A stretch of 64,000 bases of DNA from Taudactylus pleione (GCA_031769625.1 JAUIMM010000188.1:5558001-5622000), one strand, 5' to 3'; positions 41,470 to 53,051 are shown, numbered from the stretch's first letter. The notes: a model not told the origin generated them from the letters alone. Numbers and translations: made by a program.

Positions 41470-42070
41470 TCACAATTCCAGTTGCTAAGCTAGTGTTACG
41501 TAAACTATGATCATTTTGGAACTTTTTTCTTATCAAATGTTCGTATCAGAAATTAATTTCAGAATGTCAAACACTGACTGCTGAAGTCACTGGTCCCCAT
41601 TAAATTTCAGGCCACAGAATGGCTGTGTCTACTGTACTGTAAGTCACTTTACATGAAGTAACTTATAATTTATAGAAGGTCAGTGCTTCTTTCAATATGA
41701 AACACAGTGGAATTATTTTCCAGACATATTCTGCCGTTACACAGTGCTCTGAAATGCACTTTTGTCCTGGAAAACTACGGGGGACGGCATGTGAGTACTA
41801 CTTATGTAAATGGAGCCACTTAAATCAGCGTACTGAACACAGAACCAAGGTACAGTCATAAATACTAATTGAATGCAAGCTCTGAAAACTGCAAGAGTTC
41901 ACGGGTCTCTGGGATGATTTCATTCCGTACTCTTTTTAGCAAAAGCTGTGGTAAATCCCAGATAACGTGACGTTTATTTGGCTGGTGCATGAATAACACA
42001 ATAAAAATACTGCTCATTAGCCAAGTGTCTAGGGGTGAGTTCAGAGGATGAGGGTAAGAAAATCTGTAAA
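41470..42070. promoter_or_regulatory. Candidate conserved non-coding element
   Basis: A repeat-free AT-balanced block with 'cactttacatgaagtaact', 'acttatgtaaatgg' (octamer-like core), 'taaatactaattgaatgc' and 'cataatttatagaagg'. No frame or transposon ends. Enhancer-like by composition only. Confidence 0.36.
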
Positions 42071-42257
42071 AGAGTTATGGTGAATGCTGACACAAAAGAA
42101 AAAAAAAATAATGAGTTAAACAAAAAAAACAACAACGTTCAACACCAAAGCATGATGGGAAATTTTTTTTACTTTTTTCTTTAGTGAAATAAGGATATGG
42201 GGAAGAGTGCATTATATTCAAATGAAATCCTTTAAAAAAGGTTAGAGACCTTTTTGA

Positions 42258-44400
42258 CCCAGTGACCCCACCACTGACACCTCCTGCCACTACCTCAGTG
42301 TCTGAACCATAACCTGACTATAAGGGCCGTAGCTAGGGTAGTGCAACCGATGCCATCACACAGGGCACCACAGGGCAGGGGGCGCTGTTTGGGCCTGTCA
42401 AATTTCTGTTTATTATCATTCTTGCTTGTAGCTTCCTCTTATTTCATCCCCAGCATCTTCTAGCCTCTCCTATTTCTGTCCCTTCCCCATGAAGCCATGG
42501 CCCTTTTTTGGGTGCATTATGTCCCTTTGAAAAATGAGGGGGACGCCAATGCTCTTTCTGGCACAGGGCACTAAAAAATCTAGTTACGGCTCTGCCTCCT
42601 GCCACTGCCTCAGGGTTCTAACCATAACCTTACTGCTGCCACCTCCTGCCATTGCCTCGGTGTCCTAACCATAACCTCACTGTCGACACCTCCTGTCACT
42701 GCCTGTGTCCTAACCATAACCTCACTGCTGATACCTCCTGCCACTGCCTCAGTGACCTAACCATAACCTCACTAACGACACCTCCTGTCACTGCCTGTGT
42801 CCTAACCATAACTTTACCGCTGCCACTTCCTGTCACTATCTCAGTGACCTAACCATAACCTCACTGCTGACACCTCCTGCCACTGCCTCAGTGACCTAAC
42901 CATAACTTCACTGCTGACACCTCCTTCCACTGCCTCAGTGTTCTAACCATAACCTCAATACCGACACCTCCTATCACTGCCTCAGTGATCTAAACATAAC
43001 CTCACTAACCACACCTCCTGCTACTGCTTCAATGTCCAAAATGTGACCTCACTACTCAAACCTCCTGCTACTGCCTCAGTGTCCTAACCATAACCTCACT
43101 ACTGACATCTCCTGCTACTGACTCAGTGTCCCAACCATAACCTCACTACCAATTCCTCCTGCTACTAACTCAATGTCCTAACCATAACCTCACTACCAAC
43201 ACCTCCTGCCACTGCCTTAGTGTCCTAAACGTGACTTCACTACAAACACCTCCTGCTACTGACTCAGTGTCCTAACCATGATCTCACTACCTACACCTCC
43301 TGCCACTGCTTCAGTGTCCCAACCATAACCTCAATACCAACACCTCCTGCGACTGCCTGTGTCCTAACCATAACCTCACTGCTGATACCTCCTGCCACTG
43401 CCTCAGTGACCTAACCATAACCTCACTAACGACACCTCCTGTCACTGCCTGTGTCCTAACCATAACTTTACCGCTGCCACTTCCTGTCACTACCTCAGTG
43501 ACCTACCCATAACCTCACTGCTGACACCTCCTGCCACTGCCTCAGTGACCTAACCATAACCTCACTGCTGACACCTCCTTCCACTGCCTCAGTGTTCTAA
43601 CCATAACCTCAATACCGACACCTCCTATCACTGCCTCAGTAATCTAAACATAACCTCACTAACCACACCTCCTGCTACTGCTTCAATGTCCTAAATGTGA
43701 CCTCACTACTCAAACCTCCTGCTATTGCCTCAGTGTCCTAACCATAACCTCACTACTGACATCTCCTGCTACTGACTCAGTGTCCCAACCATAACCTCAC
43801 TACCAATTCCTCCTGCTACTAACTCAATGTCCTAACCATAACCTCACTACCGACACCTCCTGCCACTGCCTTAGTGTCCTAAACGTGACTTCACTACAAA
43901 CACCTCCTGCTACTGACTCAGTGTCCTAACCATGATCTCACTACCTACACCTCCTGCCACTGCTTCAGTGTCCCAACCATAACCTCAATACCAACACCTC
44001 CTGCCACTGCCTGTGTTCTAAACATAACCTCACTAACGACACCTCCTGCCACTGCCTCAGTGTCCTAAACGTGACCTCACTACCGACAGCTCCTGCCAGT
44101 GACTCAGCGTCCTAACCATAACCTCACTACCGACACCTCCTGCCACTGCCTCGGTGTCCTAAATGTGACCTCACTACGACACCTCCTGCCACCGCCTCAG
44201 TGTCCCAACAATAACCTCACTACCGATTCCTCCTGCTACTGACTCAATATCCTAGCCATAACCTCACTACCAACACCTCCTGCCACTGCCTCAGTGTCCT
44301 AAACGTGACATCACTACTCAAACCTCCTGCCACTGCCTCAGTGTCCTAAACGTGACCTCACTAGTCAAACCTCCTGCCACTGACTCGGTGTTACAAGCAT
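42258..44400. repeat. 47-bp minisatellite with 654-bp higher-order repeat
   Basis: About 38 units of 46-47 bp, theme 'cagtgtcctaaccataacc' + 'tcactaccgacacctcctgccactgcct'. Identical variants recur exactly 654 bp apart (taactttaccgctgcc at 42809 and 43463; tcccaaccataacctcaat at 43317 and 43971), so 14 units were duplicated as a block. A MITE (42323-42593) splits its left end. Confidence 0.93.
42323..42593. mobile_element. MITE with AGGGCCGTAGCTAG ends
   Basis: The left 'agggccgtagctaggg' and right 'atctagttacggctct' are inverted with two or three mismatches. It interrupts the 47-bp array, which resumes directly after it (cctcctgccactgcctcag). Internal 'ggcaccacagggcagggggc' faces 'ggcacagggcac' weakly. 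Ends of this sort suggest hAT, but no 8-bp duplication was found. Confidence 0.7.
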
Positions 44401-45049
44401 GACCACAGCTATTCATGGACTGATATGGTGACACTTGGAAGTTCTATCTCGTAAAGGATTGTGCTAGCGAATTTACTTCCTTCCCAAAGACCTGAGATCC
44501 TTTTATAGCGAGAAAGATTACATTGAGGATCAGGATCTTATAAAGATAATACACATAAATACCACTGGGAAGGAAATGTTTTCCAGATGTCCATTGTTGA
44601 GTTCCTGCGAAGATTCAATCAGAATATAGCATTACTCTACACAATTTACACCCATTCTGATGAGTTCCAGATCCCTTGTCTGATCTCTCTTCCTCTGAAT
44701 GTTACAGGCGATTCATTAGCAAGATTCTATGGGTTGCTAACTTTAAGCCTTCTGCCATATTATTCCACTTATACGTCTATTACTCACCTAGCCATTAACA
44801 CGGAAGAACGTTCCCGATATTAGAAACAGTGAGCCATAGAATGTTGTAGGCGGATATAGGCCGATTGGCGCATCTGTTCTGCCTGTTTCACTTAGATGTG
44901 TGTTCAACCCAAGCATGTTTTATGTTCTGCTGTAGATTTGAACTCATCTGCTGACAACCTGTTCCAAGCACCTACTACTCTGAAAGAGGACTACGAGTGC
45001 GACTAATCAACCTTATTCATTTGCTAATGGATCTGCTGAGCGATAATAC
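44401..45049. other. Unique repeat-free DNA
   Basis: No transposon ends. A + frame of 78 codons (44587-44823) shows no recognised family and lacks supporting splice signals. The block may contain constrained sequence. Confidence 0.35.
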
Positions 45050-45300
45050 CTCTACAGCTCTGATCCGGGTTGGGTATGTGATCCCAGCTCTGACAATGCT
45101 GGAGGGCAGAATCCCGGTAGCCTAATCCCGACGGTGGAAATCCTGACGCATGCAGGTAAGTATTGTAACCCTTCCCCTAACCCACCTCTCTAGCAGCCTA
45201 ACCTTAACCCTCCCGCAGGCTAACCACTCCCACCCCCCTGCAGCCTGACCCTTACCCTCCCCTCCTGCAGCCTAACCATAACCTCCCCCTAGTGCATTGT
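45050..45300. repeat. Fam7 unit with short array
   Basis: 'gcagaatcccggtagcctaa', 'tcccgacggtgg' and 'catgcaggtaagtattg' form a Fam7 edge. A short, weakly expanded C-rich array 'aaccctcccnnnnnagcctaa' follows to about 45290. Confidence 0.6.
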
Positions 45301-45735
45301 GTGCGCCGGAATGCCGGCTACATCCCCTCTTACACTTTGCTTTACATTAGACTAATAATAATTAAAATTATTATTTATCATATTGCACCATGCTACAAAA
45401 AGGACTCAAAATTGCAGTGGGTAGGGGCAGCCATCTTTGGCAAATGTACCACTGGGGCGAGTGGTCTACTCCGCTTATGATGAACTAGAATATTGGACCC
45501 GACATTCACTGTGTCAACGGATCTATTCTCCACCTCCCCCCTCCTTGAACTTAATCCAGCTGTAGCATCTTTCGGCCTCACTGCATCTCAACCATTGCTC
45601 TGCTTGGGCTGTCGCTTCACCCCGTCACCCGCAGTGGGAGCCGTTGGCATGGAGAGGTTTTTGCGCATGATGGAGATGAGCCAGACAATAGCAGATTATT
45701 GTATGGATGTCAATCTGTGGTGTGGTACAAGGCAC
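45301..45735. other. Unique intergenic DNA
   Basis: An open frame (45493-45783) runs into the Fam1 MITE and has no recognised domain, so it is treated as chance. Confidence 0.35.
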
Positions 45736-45738
45736 CAA

Positions 45739-46186
45739 GGGCCTAATTCAGAGGCACTCGCAAAAAGTGAGAGCTCCCTCTGAATGAGGGCGGCTGCTGT
45801 GTTTTTTTTACCCGGCCTCCTGGCCGCTTGCGAGCGGCCTGGTGAAGGTCGCGCTTATCGCGACCATCGGGCTTGCGACGTGGCCCTTGTGGTAGCCTCT
45901 CGTCTGCCGCAAGCCCCAGTGAGCTTCCTGCTCAAATATAGCAGGAAGCTCACTACTGACATTACGAGTGATGTCAGTAGGGCCGCCCACAAACGGCAGG
46001 CATTCCTTCAGGAACGCCTCCATTTGACCAGCCATCCCCCCTCCCAGCCTACAAAACTGGGCGAGCTGTCGATCAACATCGACAGCTGCCCCGTTTGTAG
46101 CAAGCTCCGGAGCGAGTGGGAGCAGTGCCCCACCATCGACCCGCTTGCGAGCGCCTAGTACTTACGAGCGGGTCTGAATGAGGCCC
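45739..46186. mobile_element. Fam1 MITE copy 5
   Basis: The ends 'gggcctaattcagagg' and 'gtctgaatgaggccc' are flanked by CAA at 45736-45738 and 46187-46189. Palindromic blocks: 'gcgcttatcgcgaccatcg', 'gaagctcactactgacatta', 'cttcaggaacgcctcc', 'gctgtcgatcaacatcgaca'. Confidence 0.92.
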
Positions 46187-46204
46187 CAAGTGTTTAAGAT
46201 GAGC

Positions 46205-46630
46205 GGGTGTGGTATGTTAGGTCGACAGGTACTGTAACCATCAGGTCGACAGGAAACGTCGGCAAGCAGCATAGTGACAGTAATCATGACGATATTCATT
46301 ATGTCTACACGGCTGACACGTCGACATGATTGAATGTCAACCTAATGTACCTGGTGGCCCAGTGGTCAGTTACCAGGTCCCGGTGGCTCCAGCTGCTCCA
46401 GCACAGCTTCCATGTCCTAGCGGTCATGTGACCATCACTTCCGGCGCAGACCTCTTACAGAGCGTCGCTTCAGGCGAGTATTTTATTCCTCCCGACGGCG
46501 CATTATGCTAACATTCTGAGAATGTTGTCACTTGAAATGGCGACTTCCGATGTTGACATTCTGAGGATGCCAACATGATGCCTGTTGACGCGTTGACCCT
46601 CGTCGACAATTTGGTGTCGACAATGCGACT
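46205..46630. mobile_element. Fam6 element
   Basis: GTCGAC or GTCAAC words occur at about 46222, 46253, 46321, 46337, 46550, 46590 and 46615. The two sides (ttaggtcgacaggtactg... and ...gtcgacaatttggtgtcgac) are roughly inverted. The middle is GC-balanced. The bounds are approximate. Confidence 0.5.
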
Positions 46631-46807
46631 GGATCCCAAGAAGAACAGCCCCTGCAATATTTTCCTATTAAACTGTGGCATTAGCTGATTTTCAGTTACC
46701 GTGATAGGTGGCGGCAGAAATTCAGCATCGTCGCCGCAGATTAATAAATAGGTCATTAAGCGACTCTCGTGATGAACCCTGGTTACCCTGTTTTATTTGT
46801 AATTGTC

Positions 46808-47090
46808 CTATAATATCTGCAGTGCTGTGCCGCCTAACTGTCCTACCAGCTCTCTCCTGTTCCAGGCTTTGTTCCTGGAGTCTGGTTTGGCAGAACTGGG
46901 AATTCCAGACATCTTGCTGATGGAATAAGAGGAGGGGGTTACATGAGAGGGGGAGAGGTGCAGGTTATGGTCAGAGCGAATAAGGCGTGTAAGGGAGTAC
47001 GCGGTAATGATGGATGACTCGTCAGCATCCCAGGAACCTTTGTAAATCAAAGTTAGTATTTTAAATCTAATTTTACAAGACATAATATAG
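46808..47090 (-). pseudogene. Possible L2/CR1-type ORF2 fragment
   Basis: The minus strand reads SCKIRFKILTLIYK, then ITAYSLTRLIRSDHNLHLSP, which loosely fits the R-I-x-F-K-I-L-x-L-x-Y-K ... Y-x-x-x-R-x-x-R-S-x-D block near the C-terminus of L2/CR1 ORF2. The frame has no internal stop over 91 codons, but downstream similarity fades. The match was made from the motif pattern alone and is uncertain. Confidence 0.35.
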
Positions 47091-47586
47091 CAGCAGAGGG
47101 TATGTGTGTGCAGAAACAGATGTACCCAGGGCAGCCTGGCTGTGAAATAATATGTTTTGGGGAATGGCAGCTGATAAGATTCAGCACATCGGCTGATTTA
47201 GGACACGGGTGAGTCTGTAAATCCAAGTTTTGCTCACTGCGCCAGGCTCCACCATTTAGGTGTAAAACAATGAGTTGCAACTAGGAACTGAATGTGAAGA
47301 ATAACTGTACCAGGTGCTGAAAGATAAAGCATGGTGACCTTTACGCCGTGTCAGGATGCTGCGTGGTCATGAGAATTTATCTGGTAATGGCACTTGGTGA
47401 ATTTACAGTTTGAGCGTGCTTTTGTGTTATCAGCTGCTGGACACTAAAAAGCTATAAATTACTAAACTGGTCTCTATTTTCTAACTCTTCATTTCAGAAT
47501 TCAGAACTTGTGCAGACTTTGGAAATAACGTATAGGCCAGAAAGAAAATGTGCATATCTTTGTATCAAATGTTGCCATTTGTCAAC
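47091..47586. other. Unique DNA
   Basis: No further family resemblance; no repeats. Confidence 0.3.
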
Positions 47587-47589
47587 TAT

Positions 47590-48138
47590 GGGCCTGATTC
47601 AGACCCACTCGCAAGCGGCTGTCCGCTCGCAAGTGGGTCGATGGTGTGCACTGCGCATGCGCACGACGGCGGGAGCTCTGTCGTACGCATGTGCCAGACG
47701 CGACGAGCGTAGGACTTTCCTTCGCTCGTTGTGTCTGATCAAAGGGGGCGTGCTGTCGATGTTGATTGACAGCACGCCCCCTTTGGTGGGCGTGCCGGGG
47801 GCGTGCCTGCCAGACGGAGGCGTTCCCAAGGGAACGCCTACCGTCAGAAGCCGGCCCACTGACATCACTAGTGATGTCAGTAGGAGTGATTTTGGCTCTG
47901 ATAGACCCAAAATCACTCCGGGCCTTGCGGTTGAGAAACTCAACCGCAGGCTCCGGCTCGCAGTGGCGATGGTCGCGATGGTCAAGACCATCGCGGCCAT
48001 CAACCTGCACGCTCGTATGAGCTGTGGGTGGTGACCCACAGCTATACGAGCATCCAGGAGGACGCTCCATAATTATGGAGGACGGCCCTCATTCAGAGCG
48101 TGCGCTCTGCTCAGAGCGTACGGCTCTGAATGAGGGCC
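47590..48138. mobile_element. Fam1 MITE copy 6
   Basis: The ends 'gggcctgattcagaccc' and 'gctctgaatgagggcc' are flanked by TAT at 47587-47589 and 48139-48141. It is a chain of palindromes, including 'ctgacatcactagtgatgtc' and 'ttggctctgatagacccaa' and a 'gtgctgtcgatgttgattga' / 'cagcacgccccc' stem. It is very similar to 52503-53051 and, in inverted order, to 20999-21537. Frames of 146-174 codons on both strands are due to symmetry. Confidence 0.93.
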
Positions 48139-48141
48139 TAT

Positions 48142-48506
48142 GTGTGTACACAGTTCCACGTCCCATTGTAGTGTGTCAGTGTAATCCTCTATGCAACCAT
48201 TTGCATGTCAGTAACATGTCATAGGAACACGCATTCTGACAGATTGAAAAGTGCCAATTCAAAGTCTCGCCCAACAATCAGTTTTGGAACACACCGATAA
48301 TTCATTTCAACTGTTCCTGCTTGGAGCCTGGAAGCCTGCTTCTGCAAATATGGGCACCTGCGGCAGCCAGATGTTCTGCCGTATGCTAATGCGGTTATGA
48401 GTACGGTTCATGCATATCCGGGGCAAACGCAGGATTTGCAGAGGGGGGAAGGGCTCCCTCCTATACATATATATATTTGCAGCAGCTCTTGTTTGGGGTG
48501 GGGTCT
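48142..48506. other. Unique DNA
   Basis: No gene or repeat recognised. The left Fam2 target duplication begins at 48507. Confidence 0.3.
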
Positions 48507-48514
48507 ACTCATCA

Positions 48515-48883
48515 CATGCTTGCCGACATTTGGCTCCCTCCTTCCGGGAGGGAGCTGTCGGGCTTACAGGGCTGGGGGCGTGACACGGCCAAAGGGGGCG
48601 GGGCCCAGCACATGACGCAGCGTTGGGGGCGGAGCATGGGGGCATGACAGCGCGATTGCATCATCGTGGCTCCGCCCCCTCTTCACAATGCCGTGATTAA
48701 TGGCATTGTGCAGCGGGGGCGGAGCCACGATGACGCGATTCAGAGCAAATCGCGTCACCGGCCCCCCTGCTGCCGGGGTTTGTACCTAACGGCGCTGGGG
48801 GGTGCGGGCACATCGCCGGGGGCCGGGAGCGGCACCCGATTTTCGGGAGGCTCCCGACCAAATCGGGAGGGTAGGCAAGTATG
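48515..48883. mobile_element. Fam2 MITE
   Basis: The left 'catgcttgccgacatttgg' and right 'gggtaggcaagtatg' are flanked by ACTCATCA (48507-48514) and ATTCATCA (48884-48891), one mismatch. Well-kept inner arms: 'ctccctccttccgggaggga', 'atgccgtgattaatggcatt', 'gattttcgggaggctcccga'. Confidence 0.92.
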
Positions 48884-49100
48884 ATTCATCATCACATAAT
48901 TTCTACAAAAGCAGGTGAAAATAACCACAAGTGCCATACCCATTCACCATTCCTGCAACGTTACAAGTCTCACCTGATATTTTCCACAGTCCCCACTTTA
49001 GTATGGGGATGTAGAAATTATGTAACTCATCAAGTTCCAAAAAAGCATTTTTTTTAGAACTTTTGAGTGTTACTGTACACCATCCTGAGATGGCGCACAG
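48884..49100. repeat. Fragment related to 9246-9675
   Basis: 'catcatcacataatttctac' and 'ccccactttagtatggggat' parallel 'caacatcacataatttttac' and 'ccccatacactagtatgggg' at 9256 and 9375. The right end is not defined. Confidence 0.5.
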
Positions 49101-49544
49101 CCCCTGATACCATTCATAAGCTGCCGCTTAAGCAGCAGGTTGTGCAGCAGAGGGATCTGAAAGATCCCTCCCTGCTGTGACTCCTTACCTGCGGCTCCCT
49201 GCAGATGGACAGCAGTGGGAGGGTGGTGCGGGGCAGACGGACAGCAGCGGTGTGGGGGGTGGGCTGCAGCTGTGTGTGTAGAACCAGCTGTCAGACTGCT
49301 CCCTCTCCCTGGTATCCTGTCTGTCTCCTGCGGACTCCCGTCTGTGGCTTCGCTGGGAATCACCCCCAACACAGCAGCAGGTAACTGGCTGACAGACTAA
49401 GACTCCGCAGCTTTAGGGGAAGAGTATCACACTTCTGAAAAGATGGCTCCAAAAAAGGAGCAGCTTTTCCGAAATAACACTCTAGTCAGAAGAAATTAAT
49501 GAATTGCATTTTTTTTTTTACTTATTTAAACCTAAAGTATCACC
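49101..49544. other. GC-balanced DNA, no gene recognised
   Basis: Short open frames on both strands (49070-49400) have no domain. It may be the right part of the repeat starting at 48884. Confidence 0.3.
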
Positions 49545-49547
49545 TAA

Positions 49548-49811
49548 AGCTGCATACACACGGTACAATCTGTACCACCAACGACTTGAAAGAGATCTTT
49601 CTGTGAAGTCATCCTGCCACATCTCTGAACAGGCAAAGTTGACAATATCGTGCAAGTTGGCCTGCATGTACGGACGATCATAGATATCGCTATTGTTCAT
49701 GTGGGAACGTGCATCGTTGGTCGCTCACTGCATAAAAATGAACGATATATCATTGAACGATATCGTTATCATTCATATCATTCAAAGATATCGTATTGAG
49801 TGTACACTCCT
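49548..49811. mobile_element. Fam4 MITE
   Basis: The left 'agctgcatacacacgg' and right 'gagtgtacactcct' are flanked by TAA at 49545-49547 and 49812-49814. The interior is rich in 'atatcgtt/aacgatat' inverted words (gaacgatatcgttatcattc). Confidence 0.8.
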
Positions 49812-49923
49812 TAACATTATTTTATCATAATGAATAAAAGTCACTTTTTTGCATTGTTTTGGTCAATATATTTAGTCAGTGGACCTCAGTATTCATTTTA
49901 GTCTAATTTTAGTTAATGTTTTA

Positions 49924-50799
49924 GGGCTCTATTTATTAACATTATTTTTACTAAAATAAAGTGAAAAATGGTGTTTTCACACCCTTTTCACATTATTTTA
50001 GTATCACCTACAGTTATTACAGGGCAATTGGAGTAGAATTCGTAAAATTCTACTCCAACCCCTAAGTATCACTTATTTTTAGTAATCAGATCGCATTTCC
50101 CATAATTGTAATGGGAAATGTGATCCGACCAGAGTTACTAAAAATAAAATATGAAAAAATACCGGGGAAAGCCCTGTGATAACGCCACCTGGAGGTGGCG
50201 TTATCCAGGGTCTCCCCCAGTTACTGGACTCCTACTCTGCTCTAACGGGGAGAGTAGAGCCGGGAGTCAGACCCAGGAATCAGCTGTGTGGTCTAAACAG
50301 ACCGCAAGCTGATTACTGTAAAAAAAAAAAAAAATTGTCAATTTTTTTTTAATTTACCTGACTCCAGGGACCGGTGATCTGGCCTCCGGTGATGTGTCCC
50401 CTCTGGTCAGCTGGTCTCCCATAGTGCACTGTGGCCCGGTCATCAGGTGATCGGGTCCCAGTGGAGTATGGGATATCACCTGACCGGATGCATGGAGGAC
50501 ATCACCGGAGGCCCGGATCATGCAGGTAAGTGCTATTAAGAGAGGGGGGGTCACGGGGGCGGGGCTTAGTGCAGGGGTGGGGCTTAGTGCCGGGAGGGGT
50601 AGCAGCGGCGGCCGGTCAGCGCATGCGCGGGCACTTTGTCACGGTATTTTTTGCGAAAATACCGTGACTAGTGTGCGGAGGGGATTCGCACGGACAGAGC
50701 TTTATCGCAAGCTCTGTCCCTGCAAGGGATTTGTAGTAAATCCCTGTGATATCACACTACAATCTGCATTCAGTATGCGGATTGTAGTAAATAGAGCCC
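49924..50799. mobile_element. Fam3 MITE, most complete copy
   Basis: The left 'gggctctatttattaac' and right 'gtagtaaatagagccc' are flanked by TTA (49921-49923) and TAA (50800-50802). Ordered inner blocks: 'cacttatttttagtaatcag', 'aacgccacctggaggtggcg', 'tctgctctaacgggg', an A/T homopolymer loop near 50320, 'gaccggtgatctggcctcc' facing 'catcaccggaggcc', and 'gcgaaaataccgtgac'. A reference copy for 8091, 12509 and 25279. Confidence 0.88.
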
Positions 50800-50804
50800 T
50801 AAGT

Positions 50805-51130
50805 CATAATTTTTACAAACAGTTTAATGATACTGTAATGGATTTTTACTGAAGAACTGTTCTCTAAATTTCTGTAGAGAACTTGAAGTCAGCATAGCGT
50901 TACCTACAGTATGTGATTAGTATCTAGGCTCAGTAGGCTGAGTGAGAATCGTGTTATACATACAAATTAGTGCCTTAAATTTGTTAGAACCAGTGTTAAT
51001 CTTTATAAGGATTTTAAATTTTGTTTTAGTCTTAGTCGCTTATTTAAAATTGGACACAGATATCTTCGTAATGTTTGTATTTTCCTCATCGTTACAATTT
51101 AGTCCTGAAAAAAAAATTTAGTCGACGAAT
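50805..51130. other. Unique AT-rich DNA
   Basis: Nothing recognised. Confidence 0.3.
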
Positions 51131-51132
51131 AC

Positions 51133-51355
51133 TTTTATGCCGGGTAAACACTAGACGCAGTTTAGTGCGTACCACAATGGCGGAGCCCGCATACACATTT
51201 GTCGTTGTCCGCAGCGACAAAACGACGTCGAGGTCCACGTTGCATTCGGGAGCAGCCATCCTCAGCGACATAGTGGGTACACGCTAGACAATGAGCCCGA
51301 TATGTTGCTCCAATCTGCCGGCCCGGACAACATATCGTCTAGTGTGTCCCCGGAT
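51133..51355. mobile_element. Fam4-like element
   Basis: The left 'tgccgggtaaacactagacg' and right 'cgtctagtgtgtccccgg' are inverted with a few changes. The inside includes 'gtcgttgtccgcagcgac' (a small stem). Confidence 0.65.
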
Positions 51356-51810
51356 TTAGTACAATTTTTGTCAGCAAAATGAACACTGCCTTGTACATAC
51401 ACATGCCTGAAACTAGCAGGGAAGTCTGCTACACGCTCGCATCATTTGGAGAGACGGATCTCTTCAGTGCGTTTTGAAAGATAGCCGCCCAGTGATGGAC
51501 AGTGTGATCCTGCCACGCATAGAGTGAGCTGGGAGCTCTCGTATCCTCCAGCAAGATACATATACGTGGTGCGATGTATTGCACAGTCTGCAATTTCTAT
51601 TTGTGGTGAATGCGCAGTCGGCAAATATTCCTGCGATCCGTACAATTTTGCCCTTGCCTCCGACTCAGTATCAGACTGTAAATGATTTTAATTCAGGAGA
51701 CTTTCGCACCATCTATAGTCATTATTCTGGTATATGTCTGTGTATATAAATGCATTACTTTGCTTTAAAATGTACCTGGATAGTTGAAAAGGCGTCCAAG
51801 CTCTTTATCA
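51356..51810. other. Unique DNA
   Basis: No gene or repeat recognised. Confidence 0.3.
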
Positions 51811-51814
51811 GTTA

Positions 51815-52143
51815 AGCTGCATACACATAACGATTTAGTAAATGAACGATTTTAGTAAACGATTTTCGTTCATTTTTTCTATGGAAAAACGAATGAAAAT
51901 CGTTTACTAAAATCGTTCATTTACTAAATGCAATGAACAAATTTTTTTGAACTACAAACGATTTTTCCATATTCCTTTACTGAAAATCGTTGAGTTGGTC
52001 AGTCTGACTGAACTACAAATGTGAATGAACGATAATCGTTCATCGTTTTAACTTAGAAAGTGAACGATTATTTTCAACGATTGAACGATAAACGATATCG
52101 TTAACGATAATCGCTCAAATAATCGTTGCGTGTGTATGCACCT
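51815..52143. mobile_element. Fam4 MITE
   Basis: The left 'agctgcatacacataacg' and right 'gttgcgtgtgtatgcacct' are flanked by TTA at 51812-51814 and 52144-52146. An internal stem at 51844-51939 is nearly perfect (taaatgaacgattttagtaa against ttactaaaatcgttcattta). The whole interior alternates 'aacgatt' and 'aatcgtt'. Confidence 0.9.
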
Positions 52144-52149
52144 TTAGAA

Positions 52150-52499
52150 TTTTTTTTTTTACACAGCTCCACCTAATACAATGCGGTACATTTTGCCTAT
52201 GAGCACATGACGCCATTTTCACGCACTTTCCTGTGAATACGGGTACAATGTCTTAATAATAAGCACATGCAAGAAAACAGCATTTGCTCTGCAGCCTCCA
52301 TTTTGTATGGTTTATAAAGGACTCCATGACTATTCGTGCATACTTATCGACTCTCCCTCATAGTCAGGGAGACTCCCTGAAATAGCAGCAATCTCCCTGT
52401 CTCCCTGAAGAGTCTGTCAATCTCCCTGATTGCAGAGCTACAGTATATATATTCAAATGGGATAATTAGTACAATTTCCCTGCATTGGGTATAAGACAC
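52150..52499. other. Unique DNA with a Fam2 left-end fragment
   Basis: 'catacttatcgactctccct' at 52339 is a lone Fam2-like left end, followed by 'agggagactccctg' and repeated 'atctccctg' words to about 52430. No right terminus. Confidence 0.45.
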
Positions 52500-52502
52500 A
52501 AT

Positions 52503-53051
52503 GGGCCTGATTCAGACCCACTCACGAGCGGCTGTCCGCTCGCAAGTGGGTCGATGTTATGGACTGAGCATGCGCACGACGGAGGGAGCTCCGTCGTGCG
52601 CATGCGCCAGACGCGACGAGCGAAGGAAAGTCCTTCGCTCGTTGTGTCCGATCAAAGGGGGCATGCTGTCAATGTTGATTGACAGCACGCCCCCTTTGGT
52701 AGGCGTTCCGGGGGCGTGCCTCCCTGACGGGGGCGTTCCCACGGGAACGCCTCCCGTCAAAAGCCGGCCCACTGACATCACTAGTGATGTCAGTGGGAGT
52801 GATTTTGGCTCTGATAGAGCCAAAATCACTCCGGAGCTTGCGGTTGAAAACCTCAACCGCAGGCTCCGGCTCGCAATTTCGATGGTCGCGATGGTCATGA
52901 CCATCGCGGCCATCAAAATGCACGCTCGTATAGCCTGTGGGTGGTGACCCACAGCTATACGAGCGTCCAGGAGGACGCTCCATTTTCATGGAGCCCGGCC
53001 CTCATTCAGAGCGTGCGCTCTGCTCAGAGCGTACGGCTCTGAATGAGGGCC
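52503..53051. mobile_element. Fam1 MITE copy 7
   Basis: The ends 'gggcctgattcagaccc' and 'ctctgaatgagggcc' have flanks AAT (52500-52502) and TAT (53052-53054). It is collinear with 47590-48138 and about equal in length, with the same palindrome chain. Point differences are scattered, giving a pair suitable for dating. Confidence 0.92.

Noticed and set aside
44587..44823. 78-codon frame in unique DNA
   Set aside because: No signal peptide, domain or promoter signal stronger than chance; left as unannotated unique sequence.
47510..48070. Overlapping open frames of 146-174 codons on both strands
   Set aside because: They coincide with a Fam1 MITE; palindromic, GC-rich DNA keeps several frames open on both strands. 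Peptides are Arg/Ser/Pro-rich with no domain, and the same happens at 21067-21587, 52501-52989 and 57836-58609.
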